Assembly (NCBI GenBank): GCA_902589455.1
Contig: CACISX010000005.1
Coordinates: 1-64,000, forward strand
Direction: 5' to 3'
DNA length: 64,000 nt
Source of the DNA: an uncultured Pelagibacteraceae bacterium
GTDB lineage: Bacteria; Pseudomonadota; Alphaproteobacteria; Pelagibacterales; Pelagibacteraceae
The notes under the pieces: generated by a model
Seen by the model: only the letters and a program-made list of their open reading frames with translations
The model's database searches: none
Told to the model about the DNA's origin: nothing
Program-made: the position numbers and the translations under genes
Part shown: piece by piece, positions 9,134-18,100 of the stretch
Layout: each line of letters opens with the position of its first letter
Position numbering within the stretch: position 1 is the stretch's first letter

Positions 9134-9805
9134 TTATGAGTTTTTTAATAACCTTATTTCTTTCAAAAATAAAGAAAGATTTTCTATTTTGTAATCAATA
9201 TATTCTTGATCAGACTCTTTTTTCCCCCAGTATTCATTATTGATTAACCAAACTGTTTTTACTCCTCTTTCTTTTCCAATGGACAAGTTTTTCGCGATAT
9301 CTTCAATGTAAAGTGTCTCAGTTGGATCGATTTGAAATTTTTTAACCATAAGATCAAATGCTTTTGCCTCAGGTTTTGGATTGTATTCAGCATCAACAAT
9401 ATCGAATACACCGTCAAATTGATCCTCAATTCCCAAGTGAGTAGTAATATTTTTAACATGTTCTTTACTACCATTTGTGAAAACAAATTTGTTTAGATTA
9501 ATATTTTCTAGTTCATTCCTCAAAACAGTATCTTTTTCTAAAAAATCTAAATTAATATCATGTACATAATCTAAAAATTCTCTTGCAGGTATATCGTGAT
9601 GTATCATTAAACCATTAAGGCTAGTGTTATATTTATGAAAATAATTTGTTTGTAATTCTTTTGCTTCCTTTAAATCTACATTTAATTTATTTGAAATATA
9701 TTGGGTCATTTTTTTACTTACTTGACCAAATACTCCTTCGAGATCACTGTAGAGCACCCCATCACAATCAAATAATATGTTTTTTATATTCTTTAATTCT
9801 TTCAT
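9134..9805 (-). CDS. HAD hydrolase, pyrimidine 5'-nucleotidase-like
   Basis: A 223-residue haloacid-dehalogenase-fold phosphatase. HAD motif I is FDCDGVLYSD near the N-terminus, motif II is VFTNGS, and motifs III/IV are PKPEAKAF and TLYIEDIAKNL. The cap arrangement and sequence resemble the SDT1/PynA-type pyrimidine 5'-nucleotidase subgroup often found between argB and dapD in Alphaproteobacteria. The exact substrate is not decided by sequence. Its start overlaps argB by four bases. Confidence 0.85.
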   Translation of the reverse strand: MKELKNIKNILFDCDGVLYSDLEGVFGQVSKKMTQYISNKLNVDLKEAKELQTNYFHKYNTSLNGLMIHHDIPAREFLDYVHDINLDFLEKDTVLRNELENINLNKFVFTNGSKEHVKNITTHLGIEDQFDGVFDIVDAEYNPKPEAKAFDLMVKKFQIDPTETLYIEDIAKNLSIGKERGVKTVWLINNEYWGKKESDQEYIDYKIENLSLFLKEIRLLKNS

Positions 9806-10650
9806 TGTCTTATTAAGGTTCCCGAACCTTTGTCAGAGAATATTTCCCATAAACATGAATTTGGTTTTGTACCATTGATTATCCCAACTGCTGTAACACC
9901 ATTGTTCACTGCATCTAAGCACGCGTTTATTTTAGGTATCATACCTTCTGTAATAGTTTCATCTTTAATCATTTTTAGAATCTCGGATGAAGAAATTTCT
10001 TCTATTAATTTCTTATTTTTATCTAGAACACCATCTACATTCGTCATTAACAAAAGTCTTCTAGATTTTAAAGATTTTGCTATGGCCATTGCAGCTGTAT
10101 CTCCATTAATATTATATGTTTGATTTTCTGTACCTAATCCTAATGGTGAAATTATAGGAATTTTATTTTCATTAATCACTTTTAATATTTGTTGATTATT
10201 AATTTCATTTGGTATTCCAACAAATCCTAGCTCTTCTGCTTCCGGTATAGTTTTTATAACATTATTTTTTTTTGTATGTATTGAAATTGCTTCCGTTCCT
10301 TTATCTTTTAAGGAACTAACAATATCATTATTAAAATCAATTAAAACAGACTCAACTATACTAATAATATTTCTATCAGTAACTCTTAGACCTCTTATAA
10401 ATTTTGATTGAATATTTGATTTTTCTAATTCTCTTTTAATTCTAGGACCACCTCCGTGGATAACCACAGTCGCAAGACCCAATTTATTTAAAATACTAAG
10501 ATCAGTAATGAAGTTATTAAATACGTTTCTATCAATTAAAACGTTTCCACCATATTTAATTACTATTAAATCATTTTTATATTTTTCAATATATTTATTT
10601 ACTTCAGTTATTGGTGGTCCATTTTTGGGTAATATTTTTTCTAGATCCAT
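9802..10650 (-). CDS. argB: acetylglutamate kinase
   Basis: Phosphorylates N-acetylglutamate, second step of arginine synthesis. The amino-acid-kinase fold is clear: VIKYGGNVLI (phosphate loop), VIHGGGPRI, the substrate segment FIRGLRVTD, and NVDGVLDKNKKLI followed by GMIPKINACLDAV. Length 282 is normal. It follows yidC by 18 bases and overlaps the HAD gene. Together with argJ, argD and argF elsewhere in the window it supports a complete acetylated arginine route. Confidence 0.96.
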   Translation of the reverse strand: MDLEKILPKNGPPITEVNKYIEKYKNDLIVIKYGGNVLIDRNVFNNFITDLSILNKLGLATVVIHGGGPRIKRELEKSNIQSKFIRGLRVTDRNIISIVESVLIDFNNDIVSSLKDKGTEAISIHTKKNNVIKTIPEAEELGFVGIPNEINNQQILKVINENKIPIISPLGLGTENQTYNINGDTAAMAIAKSLKSRRLLLMTNVDGVLDKNKKLIEEISSSEILKMIKDETITEGMIPKINACLDAVNNGVTAVGIINGTKPNSCLWEIFSDKGSGTLIRQ

Positions 10651-10668
10651 TTAGTATTTATTGAAGTG

Positions 10669-12348
10669 TTATGTTGCAGTTTTAACTGTTGTACGTTTCA
10701 TTATTACAACCTGCTGAGCCATTGTTAAAATATTATTGACTGTCCAATAAATTACTAATCCGCTTGGGAATGGTGCAAGAATTACAGTTAAGAAAAGTGG
10801 AAAGAACATAAAAATTTTAGCTTGCATTGGATCAGTTGGGGCGGGATTCAATTTCTGTTGAATAAACATCGAAACTCCCATCGCTACGGGCCACGCTCCT
10901 ATAACTAAAAATGATGGCACATCATATGGAAGTAACCCAAATAAATTAAATATTGAAGTAGGATCCTTGGCACTTAAATCTTTGATCCAACCATAGAAAG
11001 GCATATGCCGCATTTCTATTGTTACAAACAAAACTTTGTATAAAGCAAAGAACACTGGGATCTGGACGAGAATGGGCAAACAGCCACTCATAGGATTCAC
11101 TTTTTCACGCTTAAATAAAGCCATGGTAGCTTTTTGAAGTGCCATTTTATCATCTTTATGTAGCTCTTTAAGACGAGCTTGTTCTGGTTGTAAGGCCTTC
11201 ATCTTAGCCATACTTCTAAAAGAGAAATTAGCCAGAGGAAAGAATGCTAAACGAATACAAACAGTAACAGCTATGATAGCTAGACCATAGTTACCGAATA
11301 TTTTAAAGAAATACTCTAGAGCAGTGAATAAAGGACGAGTCAAAAAGTATAACATCCCCCAGTCAATTGTAAGATCAAATTTATCTATTTTTAAAGTCTC
11401 TGCATATCCATCGATTACATCAACTCTTTTAGCAGCGACTATCACTTGTAAGTTTTCTTGTATAGAGGAATTTCCAGTTAACTCTAATGGCTCTGTTGTA
11501 ACAAAGTTTATTCGGTACTTGTTCTTGTAATCCATCGTAGTTTTAAATTCTTTTTCTCTTGGTGGAATAAGTGTTGATATGTAATATTTATCACCAATTC
11601 CTAGCCATCCTTTTTGAGCAGTTCTTGAAAATTTTTTCTCTTCAATATCATCATAATCCTCCTCTATTAATTCTTCATCTAACGTAGCGATAGGGCCTTC
11701 ATGAAGAATGTAAAAATCAGTTAAGCCTTCTGGGATTTCATTTCTTATAATTTGTCCATAAGAATAAAAGTCGTAGTTTTTATCAGTAGAATTTATAACT
11801 CTTTGTTTTATTGTGAATAAAAATTTGTCATCTAAAGCAATTTCTTTTTCAAAAGTAATTCCTTGGTCATTTGTCCAACTTAGTTTCACAGGAGATTGAT
11901 CAGTTAATTTATTATTTCCAATTACCGACCAAATTGAATCTGAATTTGGGATATTTATATTTTTATCAGTGGTTATAAAACCACTTTCAATTATATAACC
12001 TTCTTTAGAGCTTCGCGGTGCAAGAAATTTTACTTTTTCATCACTTTCTAAACTGACATTGTATTCTTTAAAAGTTAGATCATCTATAGCCGCTCCTTTT
12101 AAAGCAATAGATCCAATAATACTTTGGTTCTCAAATAAAATCCTTTCGCTTTTTTGTAAAGCTTCTTCTCTTGAAATTTCAGTCACATTCTCTTTTTGAT
12201 CTAAACTGGGCGCATCGGAATTTTGTTCAGTTTTGTTTTTTTCAGCTAAATTTTCTTTTGTTATTGGAGGCGGAGCGAAAAACAGCGAATATAATATGAT
12301 CACTGCTGCTGATAAACTTATAGCTGCTATTATGTTACGAGTTTCCAA
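10669..12348 (-). CDS. yidC: membrane protein insertase
   Basis: Inserts and folds inner-membrane proteins, alone or with SecYEG. The 559-residue protein has an N-terminal membrane anchor (about residues 6-23), a large periplasmic beta domain (about 60-330) and the conserved insertase core (about 340-550) with at least four hydrophobic segments. The core arginine in VCIRLAFFPL and the NPMSGCLPILVQIPVF segment are typical. It ends the rpmH-rnpA-yidD-yidC cluster and overlaps yidD by 14 bases. The EngB gene often found next in Alphaproteobacteria is absent here. Confidence 0.96.
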   Translation of the reverse strand: METRNIIAAISLSAAVIILYSLFFAPPPITKENLAEKNKTEQNSDAPSLDQKENVTEISREEALQKSERILFENQSIIGSIALKGAAIDDLTFKEYNVSLESDEKVKFLAPRSSKEGYIIESGFITTDKNINIPNSDSIWSVIGNNKLTDQSPVKLSWTNDQGITFEKEIALDDKFLFTIKQRVINSTDKNYDFYSYGQIIRNEIPEGLTDFYILHEGPIATLDEELIEEDYDDIEEKKFSRTAQKGWLGIGDKYYISTLIPPREKEFKTTMDYKNKYRINFVTTEPLELTGNSSIQENLQVIVAAKRVDVIDGYAETLKIDKFDLTIDWGMLYFLTRPLFTALEYFFKIFGNYGLAIIAVTVCIRLAFFPLANFSFRSMAKMKALQPEQARLKELHKDDKMALQKATMALFKREKVNPMSGCLPILVQIPVFFALYKVLFVTIEMRHMPFYGWIKDLSAKDPTSIFNLFGLLPYDVPSFLVIGAWPVAMGVSMFIQQKLNPAPTDPMQAKIFMFFPLFLTVILAPFPSGLVIYWTVNNILTMAQQVVIMKRTTVKTAT

Positions 12349-12598
12349 TTTTTTTCTCCTTTATTTCTTTTTTAACAGGATCAAATCCTTCACCACCTCC
12401 TAAAAACTTTATTGGATGGCATGATAAAATTCTTTTTATACTCATGTAAAAACCTTTAAAGAAACCAAACTCTTTTAATGCATCAATGCTGTATTCAGAA
12501 CATGTTGGTAAATATCTACAAGAATGACCCAATAACGGACTAATCAAATATTTGTAGGCTTTGATTAATCTTATTAAAATTAAAGTAAAAATATTCAT
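12335..12598 (-). CDS. yidD: membrane protein insertion efficiency factor
   Basis: An 87-residue YidD-family protein thought to aid YidC-dependent insertion at the inner membrane. The family signature is easy to read: LISPLLGHSCRYLPTCSEYS followed by GFFKGFYMSIKRILSCHP and the GGxGxDPV ending (GGGEGFDPV). It overlaps rnpA by one base and yidC by 14 bases, the standard arrangement. Confidence 0.95.
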   Translation of the reverse strand: MNIFTLILIRLIKAYKYLISPLLGHSCRYLPTCSEYSIDALKEFGFFKGFYMSIKRILSCHPIKFLGGGEGFDPVKKEIKEKKIGNS

Positions 12599-12939
12599 TA
12601 TTTTATTTTTTCAAAATCCCGAAATAGAGTTTCTTTTATAATTTTGTATTCATTATTTAGCATAGAAGACTTAGCGATAACAAGAAATGAATAATTAAAG
12701 TTTATTGATATTTTTTTAACAGCTTCATCCATAATGTTTCTTAATCTTCTCTTGATTTTATTTCTCTTTACCGCATTGCCAATTTTTTTTTTAGTCACAA
12801 AACTGATATTTAGTCTTTTTTTATCTTTATTTAGTAATTTTCCAAAAAAAATACTTACGTATTTATTTGTAATCTTTTTTTGCTTAAGTAGATTTTTAAA
12901 TTCTTCGTTTTTTGAAAGAGCAAGTATTTTGCTTTTCAT
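12598..12939 (-). CDS. rnpA: ribonuclease P protein component
   Basis: A 113-residue basic protein subunit of RNase P, which trims tRNA 5' ends. The RNR signature is present as GNAVKRNKIKRRLRNIM, with the upstream ISFVTKKKIG strand. The start is 4 bases after the rpmH stop and the stop overlaps the yidD start by one base, so L34, RnpA and YidD are made from one transcript. Confidence 0.94.
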   Translation of the reverse strand: MKSKILALSKNEEFKNLLKQKKITNKYVSIFFGKLLNKDKKRLNISFVTKKKIGNAVKRNKIKRRLRNIMDEAVKKISINFNYSFLVIAKSSMLNNEYKIIKETLFRDFEKIK

Positions 12940-12943
12940 TATA

Positions 12944-13084
12944 TTAAACAGAAACAGTTAGTGATTTTCTACCTCTTGCTCTCCTTCTAGCCAAAAGTTT
13001 TTTACCACCTTTAGTTTTCATTTTTGAACGAAAACCGTGTTTACGAGCTCTTTTTTTATTTGAGGGTTGATATGTTCTTTTCAT
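12944..13084 (-). CDS. rpmH: 50S ribosomal protein L34
   Basis: Forty-six residues, read on the reverse strand from the ATG at 13084 to the TAA at 12944-12946. It begins [20 protein letters not shown] and continues with [20 protein letters not shown], the L34 consensus. It is the first gene of the rpmH-rnpA-yidD-yidC unit and is preceded by a recognisable promoter at 13122-13149. Confidence 0.97.
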   Translation of the reverse strand: MKRTYQPSNKKRARKHGFRSKMKTKGGKKLLARRRARGRKSLTVSV

Positions 13085-13121
13085 AATTAGATTTGATTAA
13101 GTTTTTTAATAATTTTGCCTC

Positions 13122-13149
13122 TTTATATTAGTAATAATTAAAATAGCAA
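13122..13149 (-). promoter_or_regulatory. candidate sigma70 promoter for rpmH operon
   Basis: On the reverse strand TTGCTA and TATAAA are separated by 16 bases, with the -10 box ending 37 bases before the rpmH ATG. Spacing and position fit a housekeeping promoter. In DNA this AT-rich, chance matches are frequent, so confidence is moderate. Confidence 0.45.
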
Positions 13150-13181
13150 ATAGAAGATTAAGCATTAAAATAACAAGAATC

Positions 13182-13904
13182 ATGGAAAATACAAAAAAAA
13201 TTAAATTATTTATTGGGTTATTTTATTTATTAATTGTTTGTTTATTTTTGTATTTCTTTTTTTCAAAATTTAGCCTTCAGGAAATTACATCCTACGATTT
13301 TCTAAGAGATAATCGGTCGTATTTTATTGAAATTAAAAAATCTAACTTATTTTTAATATCTATAATTTTTTTTGTGTTGACTATTCTTTGGGTTTTCCCT
13401 TTCTTAGGTTTTGGTTCTCCTGTTGCTTTAATGGGTGGTTTTATTTTTGGAAAATGGATTGGTACATTAATCGTTATTTTTGGTTTAAGTATAGGTGCAA
13501 CTTTTTTATATGTATTTGGTAATTATTTTTTAAAAAATTTAATAAGAGAAAAATTTTTAAAAAAATTTCACAATTTAGAAATTAAATTTAAACAATCTGA
13601 ATTTATTTATTTATTAATTTATCGGTTTATTGGTGGTATACCTTGGCAGTTGAGCTGTCTGTTGCCAACTTTATTCAATGTCAAAGTAATGAATTTTTTC
13701 TTTGCTACATTAATAGGAATAATTCCTCAAATTTTTTTAGCCGTCTCAATTGGGAGTGGATTAGAAAAAATTATAGACCAAAATTCCAGTGTACCTGGTA
13801 TAACTGACATAATTTTTTCACCTGAAATATATATTCCACTTTCAGCTTTCTTTATTTTAATTTTAATTACAATATTTTTAAGAAATTTTTTTTATAAAAA
13901 CTAG
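13182..13904 (+). CDS. TVP38/TMEM64 (DedA-like) family membrane protein
   Basis: A 240-residue polytopic membrane protein. It has an N-terminal membrane segment (about residues 9-29), a second near 55-75, the conserved FGSPVALMGGFIFGKWIGTL region typical of the SNARE-associated/TVP38 domain, further segments, the YRFIGGIPWQLSCLLP motif (canonical R..P..P region) and a C-terminal segment near 213-235. These proteins are linked to membrane homeostasis and lipid scrambling; no substrate can be assigned. The stop codon is directly followed (0 bases) by the 3' end of a convergent tRNA-Thr gene. Confidence 0.88.
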   Translation: MENTKKIKLFIGLFYLLIVCLFLYFFFSKFSLQEITSYDFLRDNRSYFIEIKKSNLFLISIIFFVLTILWVFPFLGFGSPVALMGGFIFGKWIGTLIVIFGLSIGATFLYVFGNYFLKNLIREKFLKKFHNLEIKFKQSEFIYLLIYRFIGGIPWQLSCLLPTLFNVKVMNFFFATLIGIIPQIFLAVSIGSGLEKIIDQNSSVPGITDIIFSPEIYIPLSAFFILILITIFLRNFFYKN

Positions 13905-13978
13905 TGGTGCTCCCACCCTGTACTGACCAGGGAATTAGTCATTACCAATGACTTGTTATACCATTTAACTACAGGAGC
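13905..13978 (-). tRNA. tRNA-Thr(GGT)
   Basis: Seventy-four bases including an encoded CCA. The acceptor stem pairs GCTCCTG with TGGGAGC (two G-U pairs). The D arm GTTA/TAAC has a normal GG in its loop. The anticodon stem AGTCA/TGACT encloses TTGGTAA, giving anticodon GGT. The T stem CCCTG/CAGGG is perfect, but the T loop reads GTCAGTA instead of the TTCRANY pattern, so positions 54 and 58 are both G. The 3' end abuts the stop codon of the facing membrane-protein gene. The identity is secure; the T loop is odd. Confidence 0.93.
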
Positions 13979-14078
13979 TTAGAAACAATTTATATTTTAT
14001 TGATAATAAAGCATTTTTTTCAAATTATTGCCTTAATTTTTAAGTAATTTTGATTTATATCTATTTTAGGAAAATGTT

Positions 14079-14279
14079 ATGGGAATTCATTACGATTACA
14101 AATCAACTAAAGGTAATAAGCTTATGGAAAAGCAGGCTAAAAGAGAAAGAAAGCTTGCTGAAAAAAAAGCTAAACGTTTAGCTAAAGAAGGCCCAAAAAA
14201 AGAAGAAAACAAAACACAATCATTAGATCCGAATAAACCAATTTCTTTAGATTTCTTGACTAACCCAAACAAAGAATGA
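14079..14279 (+). CDS. small charged protein of unknown function
   Basis: Sixty-six residues with a Lys/Arg/Glu-rich central helix (about residues 15-45, KQAKRERKLAEKKAKRLAKE) and a less charged tail (SLDPNKPISLDFLTN). No membrane segment and no known motif. The stop overlaps the start of a 33-codon basic frame, which in turn overlaps dcd, so three genes are linked by overlapping stops and starts. It is probably a real lineage-specific gene; nucleic-acid or ribosome binding is only a guess from charge. Confidence 0.65.
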   Translation: MGIHYDYKSTKGNKLMEKQAKRERKLAEKKAKRLAKEGPKKEENKTQSLDPNKPISLDFLTNPNKE

Positions 14280-14377
14280 GTTCAAAAGATAAAAATGAGC
14301 GTTTAAGCTTAGCGCTTAAGAAAAATTTAAAGAAAAGGAAAATTTTTCAAAAAAAAAATAAAAAAAAAAATAAATAA
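14276..14377 (+). CDS. tiny basic protein, 33 residues
   Basis: Frame from ATG at 14276 (overlapping the previous stop, ATGA) to TAA at 14375-14377 (overlapping the dcd start, TAATG). It encodes 33 residues starting [20 protein letters not shown] and ending in a Lys/Asn-rich tail. The LxLALKxNLKKRK pattern resembles very small basic proteins found near murA in other Alphaproteobacteria, by memory and not checked. Perfect overlap with both neighbours is the main evidence that it is translated. Confidence 0.55.
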   Translation: MSSKDKNERLSLALKKNLKKRKIFQKKNKKKNK

Positions 14378-14937
14378 TGTCTATTCAACCTGATTCATGG
14401 ATTAAAAAAATGTGTAAAGAACATAATATGATAGAGCCTTTTTTAGATCATCAAGTTTCAGAAGGAAAAATATCATATGGATTAAGTAGTATGGGATATG
14501 ATGTAAGAATTTCAGATGAATATAGAATATTTACTAATGTTAATAGTTCTTTAGTGGATCCTAAGAATTTTTCAGACGACAATTTTATAGAAAGAAAAGG
14601 GCCATACTGCATTATTCCCCCTAATTCATTCGTTTTAGCCAAAACAGTAGAATACTTTAGAATACCAAAAGATGTCCTGTGTATTTGTGTTGGAAAAAGT
14701 ACTTATGCAAGAACAGGAATTATTTGCAATGTAACTCCAATTGAAAATGAATTTGAGGGCAATATTGTAATTGAGCTAAGTAATACAACACCCAATCCTG
14801 CAAAAATTTATTCAAACGAGGGAATAGCACAATTTTTATTTTTCAAATCAGATACTCAGCCAGAAACAACTTATAAGTCAAAGAACGGCAAATATCAGGG
14901 TCAAACCACAATTCAAGTTGCTAAGATTAAAAAGTAA
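14377..14937 (+). CDS. dcd: dCTP deaminase
   Basis: Deaminates dCTP to dUTP, supplying dUMP for thymidylate synthesis. The 186-residue protein has the trimeric dUTPase-like fold; [19 protein letters not shown] with the following [12 protein letters not shown] carries the catalytic Glu and triphosphate-binding residues, and the C-terminal KYQGQTTIQ closes the active site. It overlaps the tiny upstream gene by one base and is 3 bases from murA. Confidence 0.96.
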   Translation: MSIQPDSWIKKMCKEHNMIEPFLDHQVSEGKISYGLSSMGYDVRISDEYRIFTNVNSSLVDPKNFSDDNFIERKGPYCIIPPNSFVLAKTVEYFRIPKDVLCICVGKSTYARTGIICNVTPIENEFEGNIVIELSNTTPNPAKIYSNEGIAQFLFFKSDTQPETTYKSKNGKYQGQTTIQVAKIKK

Positions 14938-14940
14938 TTT

Positions 14941-16200
14941 ATGGATAAATTTCTGATTAATGGCCCTTGTAAAATCAAGGGCAATGTTTCAATTTCAGGT
15001 TCGAAGAATGCATCTCTACCTATATTAGCTGCAACACTACTATTTGATAAACCTGTAGTTATCAAAAATTTACCAAGAGTTAGAGACATTAATACAATGT
15101 TAAATTTATTAAAGTCTCTTGGTTCCAAAATAATTTTATCAAGAGATAAAAAATCAGCAAAAATTATAAATAAAAAAAAAATGAAAACTTTTGCTAGTTA
15201 TTCTTTAGTCAAAACAATGCGTGGTTCTATTTTAGTTTTAGGTCCACTTATTTCAAAATACCATAAATCTAAAATCTCTTTACCTGGAGGGTGTTTAATT
15301 GGTGCTAGACCAATCAATTATCATCTAACAGCATTAAAAAAACTTGGCATGAAATATGAACTAAAAGATGGATATATTCTAGCAAAATCAAAAGGAAAAC
15401 TTAGCGGAACAACTATAAATTTTCCAAAGATAAGTGTTGGGGCAACTGAAAATTCTATAATAGCAGCATGTTTAGCAAAAGGAAAAACAGTTTTAAAAAA
15501 TTGTGCAATAGAACCTGAGATTAAAGATCTTACAAATTTTTTAAATAAAGCTGGAGCAAAAATAAAATGGACAGGAAGAGTTTGTAAAATTATAGGTGTA
15601 AATTCTTTGAATGAAACTGATTATTCTGTAATGGCTGATAGAATAGAAGCAGGCACATTTTGTGTAGCTGCAACACTTACAAAAGGTAATTTACAAATAA
15701 ATAATTTGAATCCTAAAATTATTGATGCAGAAATAAAATTACTAAAAAAAGTCGGTGCTAAAATTAAAACTAGTGAAGATAAAATCTTAATTAAAGGACC
15801 TGAAAAAATAAAATCAATAAAAAGCATTAAAACTAAAGAGTTTCCAGGGATTCCTACAGACCTTCAGGCACAATTGATGGTTTTAATGTGCAAAGCAGTT
15901 AGCAAAAGTTCAATAACAGAAAGTATTTTTGAAAATAGATTTATGCATGTTGCAGAATTGCAAAGACTAGGAGCAAAAATAAATATTAAAAATAATACTG
16001 CTACGATAGAAGGAAATACTAAATTCATTGGCGCCGAATTAATGTCTAGTGATTTAAGAGCTTCTGTTGCTTTGGTTTTAGCAGCTATAGTTTCTACTGG
16101 TAAATCATATATTAACAGAATTTATCACTTAGATAGAGGTTATGAAAAAATTGAAAACAAATTAAACAAAATTGGCGTTAAAATTAAAAGATTAAAATAG
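14941..16200 (+). CDS. murA: UDP-N-acetylglucosamine 1-carboxyvinyltransferase
   Basis: First committed step of peptidoglycan synthesis, transferring enolpyruvate from PEP to UDP-GlcNAc. The 419-residue protein starts DKFLINGPCKIKGNVSISGS with the conserved SKNASLPIL, has the catalytic loop PGGCLIGARPINYH with Cys118 (the fosfomycin-reactive position), and TDLQAQLMVLM plus ENRFMHVAELQRLGA in the second domain. Its stop overlaps the next gene start by one base. Confidence 0.97.
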   Translation: MDKFLINGPCKIKGNVSISGSKNASLPILAATLLFDKPVVIKNLPRVRDINTMLNLLKSLGSKIILSRDKKSAKIINKKKMKTFASYSLVKTMRGSILVLGPLISKYHKSKISLPGGCLIGARPINYHLTALKKLGMKYELKDGYILAKSKGKLSGTTINFPKISVGATENSIIAACLAKGKTVLKNCAIEPEIKDLTNFLNKAGAKIKWTGRVCKIIGVNSLNETDYSVMADRIEAGTFCVAATLTKGNLQINNLNPKIIDAEIKLLKKVGAKIKTSEDKILIKGPEKIKSIKSIKTKEFPGIPTDLQAQLMVLMCKAVSKSSITESIFENRFMHVAELQRLGAKINIKNNTATIEGNTKFIGAELMSSDLRASVALVLAAIVSTGKSYINRIYHLDRGYEKIENKLNKIGVKIKRLK

Positions 16201-16592
16201 TGAATAAATATTTAGCAAAAATAATAGCAAGTGATCAAGAAGGGTTACAAATGATTTCAGCTTGTAGTTCAGGGGCTAAGGTTAAAATTGCCGATATAAA
16301 ATATCTCGCATCCAATAAGGTTTTTTTATTGTCGATTGAAAGAACCAAGGTTGAAAGTGATCAGGAAGATAAAAAAGTCAATAGCATTTGTAGGTTTGAT
16401 TTTGTTGATAAAGTAAGATCAAAGAACATTGATCAATCAAATCAAGAAACAGTTTTAGAACTAATAGGTATAGATTATTTGAAAAATAATGATGTTTATG
16501 AAATAAATCTTATTTTTAATAACAATGCTCATATTGCTTTAACTACAGAAACTATTGAAGCAAGATTAGAGGATCAAAGTGAAATTAAATAG
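16200..16592 (+). CDS. DUF2948 family protein
   Basis: A 130-residue protein starting with GTG at 16200, overlapping the murA stop by one base. Sequence pattern (LAKIIASDQEGLQMISA, then ADIKYLASNKVFLLSIER, and an ending ...TTETIEARLED) and its position between murA and hisD match the alphaproteobacterial DUF2948 family. No function is known. No membrane segment or catalytic motif is seen. Linkage to murA and hisD is conserved in the class and may reflect translation coupling more than function. Confidence 0.8.
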   Translation: MNKYLAKIIASDQEGLQMISACSSGAKVKIADIKYLASNKVFLLSIERTKVESDQEDKKVNSICRFDFVDKVRSKNIDQSNQETVLELIGIDYLKNNDVYEINLIFNNNAHIALTTETIEARLEDQSEIK

Positions 16593-16594
16593 TT

Positions 16595-17878
16595 ATGAAG
16601 ATATTAAATAGTAAAAGTAAAAATTTCGATAAATTACTAGAGAATTTGCTTTTGCAAAGAAAAAAAAAAATTCAATCAGACTCTGTTTCTGTAACAAATA
16701 TAATTAAAGATGTTAAAAAAAATGGAGATAAAGCATTATTAAAATACGAGAAAAGATTTAATCAAAACAACATAATTATTCCAAGCTCAAAACAAATAAA
16801 AAAATCTATAAATTCACTTGATAAAAAAGTAAAGAAAGCAATCGATATAGCTTATAATAGAATTTATAAATTTCATTCACTTCAAAAATTTAAAAATATT
16901 TCTTATACAGATAAATTAAAAAATAAACTTGAATATAAATATGTACCTTTAGAGTCAGTTGCAATTTATGTTCCTGGTTCTACTGCCTCATACCCATCGA
17001 GCGTGTTGATGAACGCTATTCCAGCAATTGTAGCAGGTGTTAATAGAATAGTTATGATTAATCCAGGTCACAAGGGAAAACAAAATCCAGCCGTATTATA
17101 CGCTGCAAAAAAATGTAAAATAAAAGAAATTTATTCCATCGGGGGTCCTCCCGCTATTGCAGCAGTATCGTATGGGACTAAAAAAATTAAAAAAGTTCAT
17201 AAAATAGTTGGTCCAGGAAACACATATGTTGCAGCAGCAAAAAAAGAAGTTTTTGGTGTTGTTGGAATTGAAGGCATGACCGCAGGACCTTCGGAAGTGA
17301 CTATAGTTTGTGACAAATTCTCAAATCCAGAGTGGGTTGCAAGTGATTTAATTGGACAAGCTGAACATGATATTCTTGCACAATGTATTTTAATCTCAAA
17401 AGATAAAAATTTGTTAGATAAAGTAAAAGTTGAAATTACTAAACAATTAAAAGAAATTCCAAGAGCTTCTGTTGCAAGAAGAAGTTTAATTAATAATGGA
17501 ATTCTTATGTATATTTCCTCAGACACTAAAATAATAAGTGTTGTAAATAAAATTGCACCAGAACATTTAGAATTAAATATTAAAAATTATAAATCGTTAG
17601 TTCCAAAAATAAAAAATTCAGGATCAATATGTTTAGGAAAATATGCAGTGATGGCAATGACTGATTATAATGTTGGATCAAACCATGTGTTGCCAACTAA
17701 TGGTTCTGCAAAATACTCAAGTGGTATAAGTGTAAATGAATTTTATAAAAGGATTTCATACATAAACTTATCAAAAAAGGGTATTGAAAGTCTTGGACCA
17801 TCAGTTATAACACTTGCAAATTACGAAGGGTTGGTTGGACACGCTCAATCTGTAGTAAAACGAATAAGGAGAAAATAA
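16595..17878 (+). CDS. hisD: histidinol dehydrogenase
   Basis: Oxidises L-histidinol to histidine in two NAD-dependent steps, the last enzyme of histidine synthesis. The 427-residue protein has the NAD-binding region [33 protein letters not shown], the zinc/active-site segment [12 protein letters not shown], and [17 protein letters not shown] near the C-terminus. It starts 2 bases after DUF2948 and ends 2 bases before infA. Histidine genes hisZ and hisG follow 2.3 kb downstream. Confidence 0.97.
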   Translation: MKILNSKSKNFDKLLENLLLQRKKKIQSDSVSVTNIIKDVKKNGDKALLKYEKRFNQNNIIIPSSKQIKKSINSLDKKVKKAIDIAYNRIYKFHSLQKFKNISYTDKLKNKLEYKYVPLESVAIYVPGSTASYPSSVLMNAIPAIVAGVNRIVMINPGHKGKQNPAVLYAAKKCKIKEIYSIGGPPAIAAVSYGTKKIKKVHKIVGPGNTYVAAAKKEVFGVVGIEGMTAGPSEVTIVCDKFSNPEWVASDLIGQAEHDILAQCILISKDKNLLDKVKVEITKQLKEIPRASVARRSLINNGILMYISSDTKIISVVNKIAPEHLELNIKNYKSLVPKIKNSGSICLGKYAVMAMTDYNVGSNHVLPTNGSAKYSSGISVNEFYKRISYINLSKKGIESLGPSVITLANYEGLVGHAQSVVKRIRRK

Positions 17879-17880
17879 AT

Positions 17881-18096
17881 TTGTCAAAACAAGACTTACT
17901 GGAATTTAAAGGTACAGTGATAGACCTACTTCCTAACGCTATGTTTAGAGTAAAATTAGAAAATGGACATACCGTTACTGCCCATACAGCTGGTAAGTTA
18001 AGAAAAAACAGAATTAGAGTTCTCCAAGGTGATAATGTGACAGTTGAAATGACACCTTACGATCTTACTAAAGGAAGAATTATCTTTAGGGGATAA
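17881..18096 (+). CDS. infA: translation initiation factor IF-1
   Basis: Seventy-one residues, single S1/OB-fold domain, starting with TTG at 17881 ([20 protein letters not shown]). The conserved segments [20 protein letters not shown] and [13 protein letters not shown] are nearly identical to other IF-1 proteins. The start is fixed by the 2-base gap to hisD and by family alignment. tRNA-Phe begins 4 bases after the stop, so the two may share a transcript. Confidence 0.97.
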   Translation: MSKQDLLEFKGTVIDLLPNAMFRVKLENGHTVTAHTAGKLRKNRIRVLQGDNVTVEMTPYDLTKGRIIFRG

Positions 18097-18100
18097 ATAA

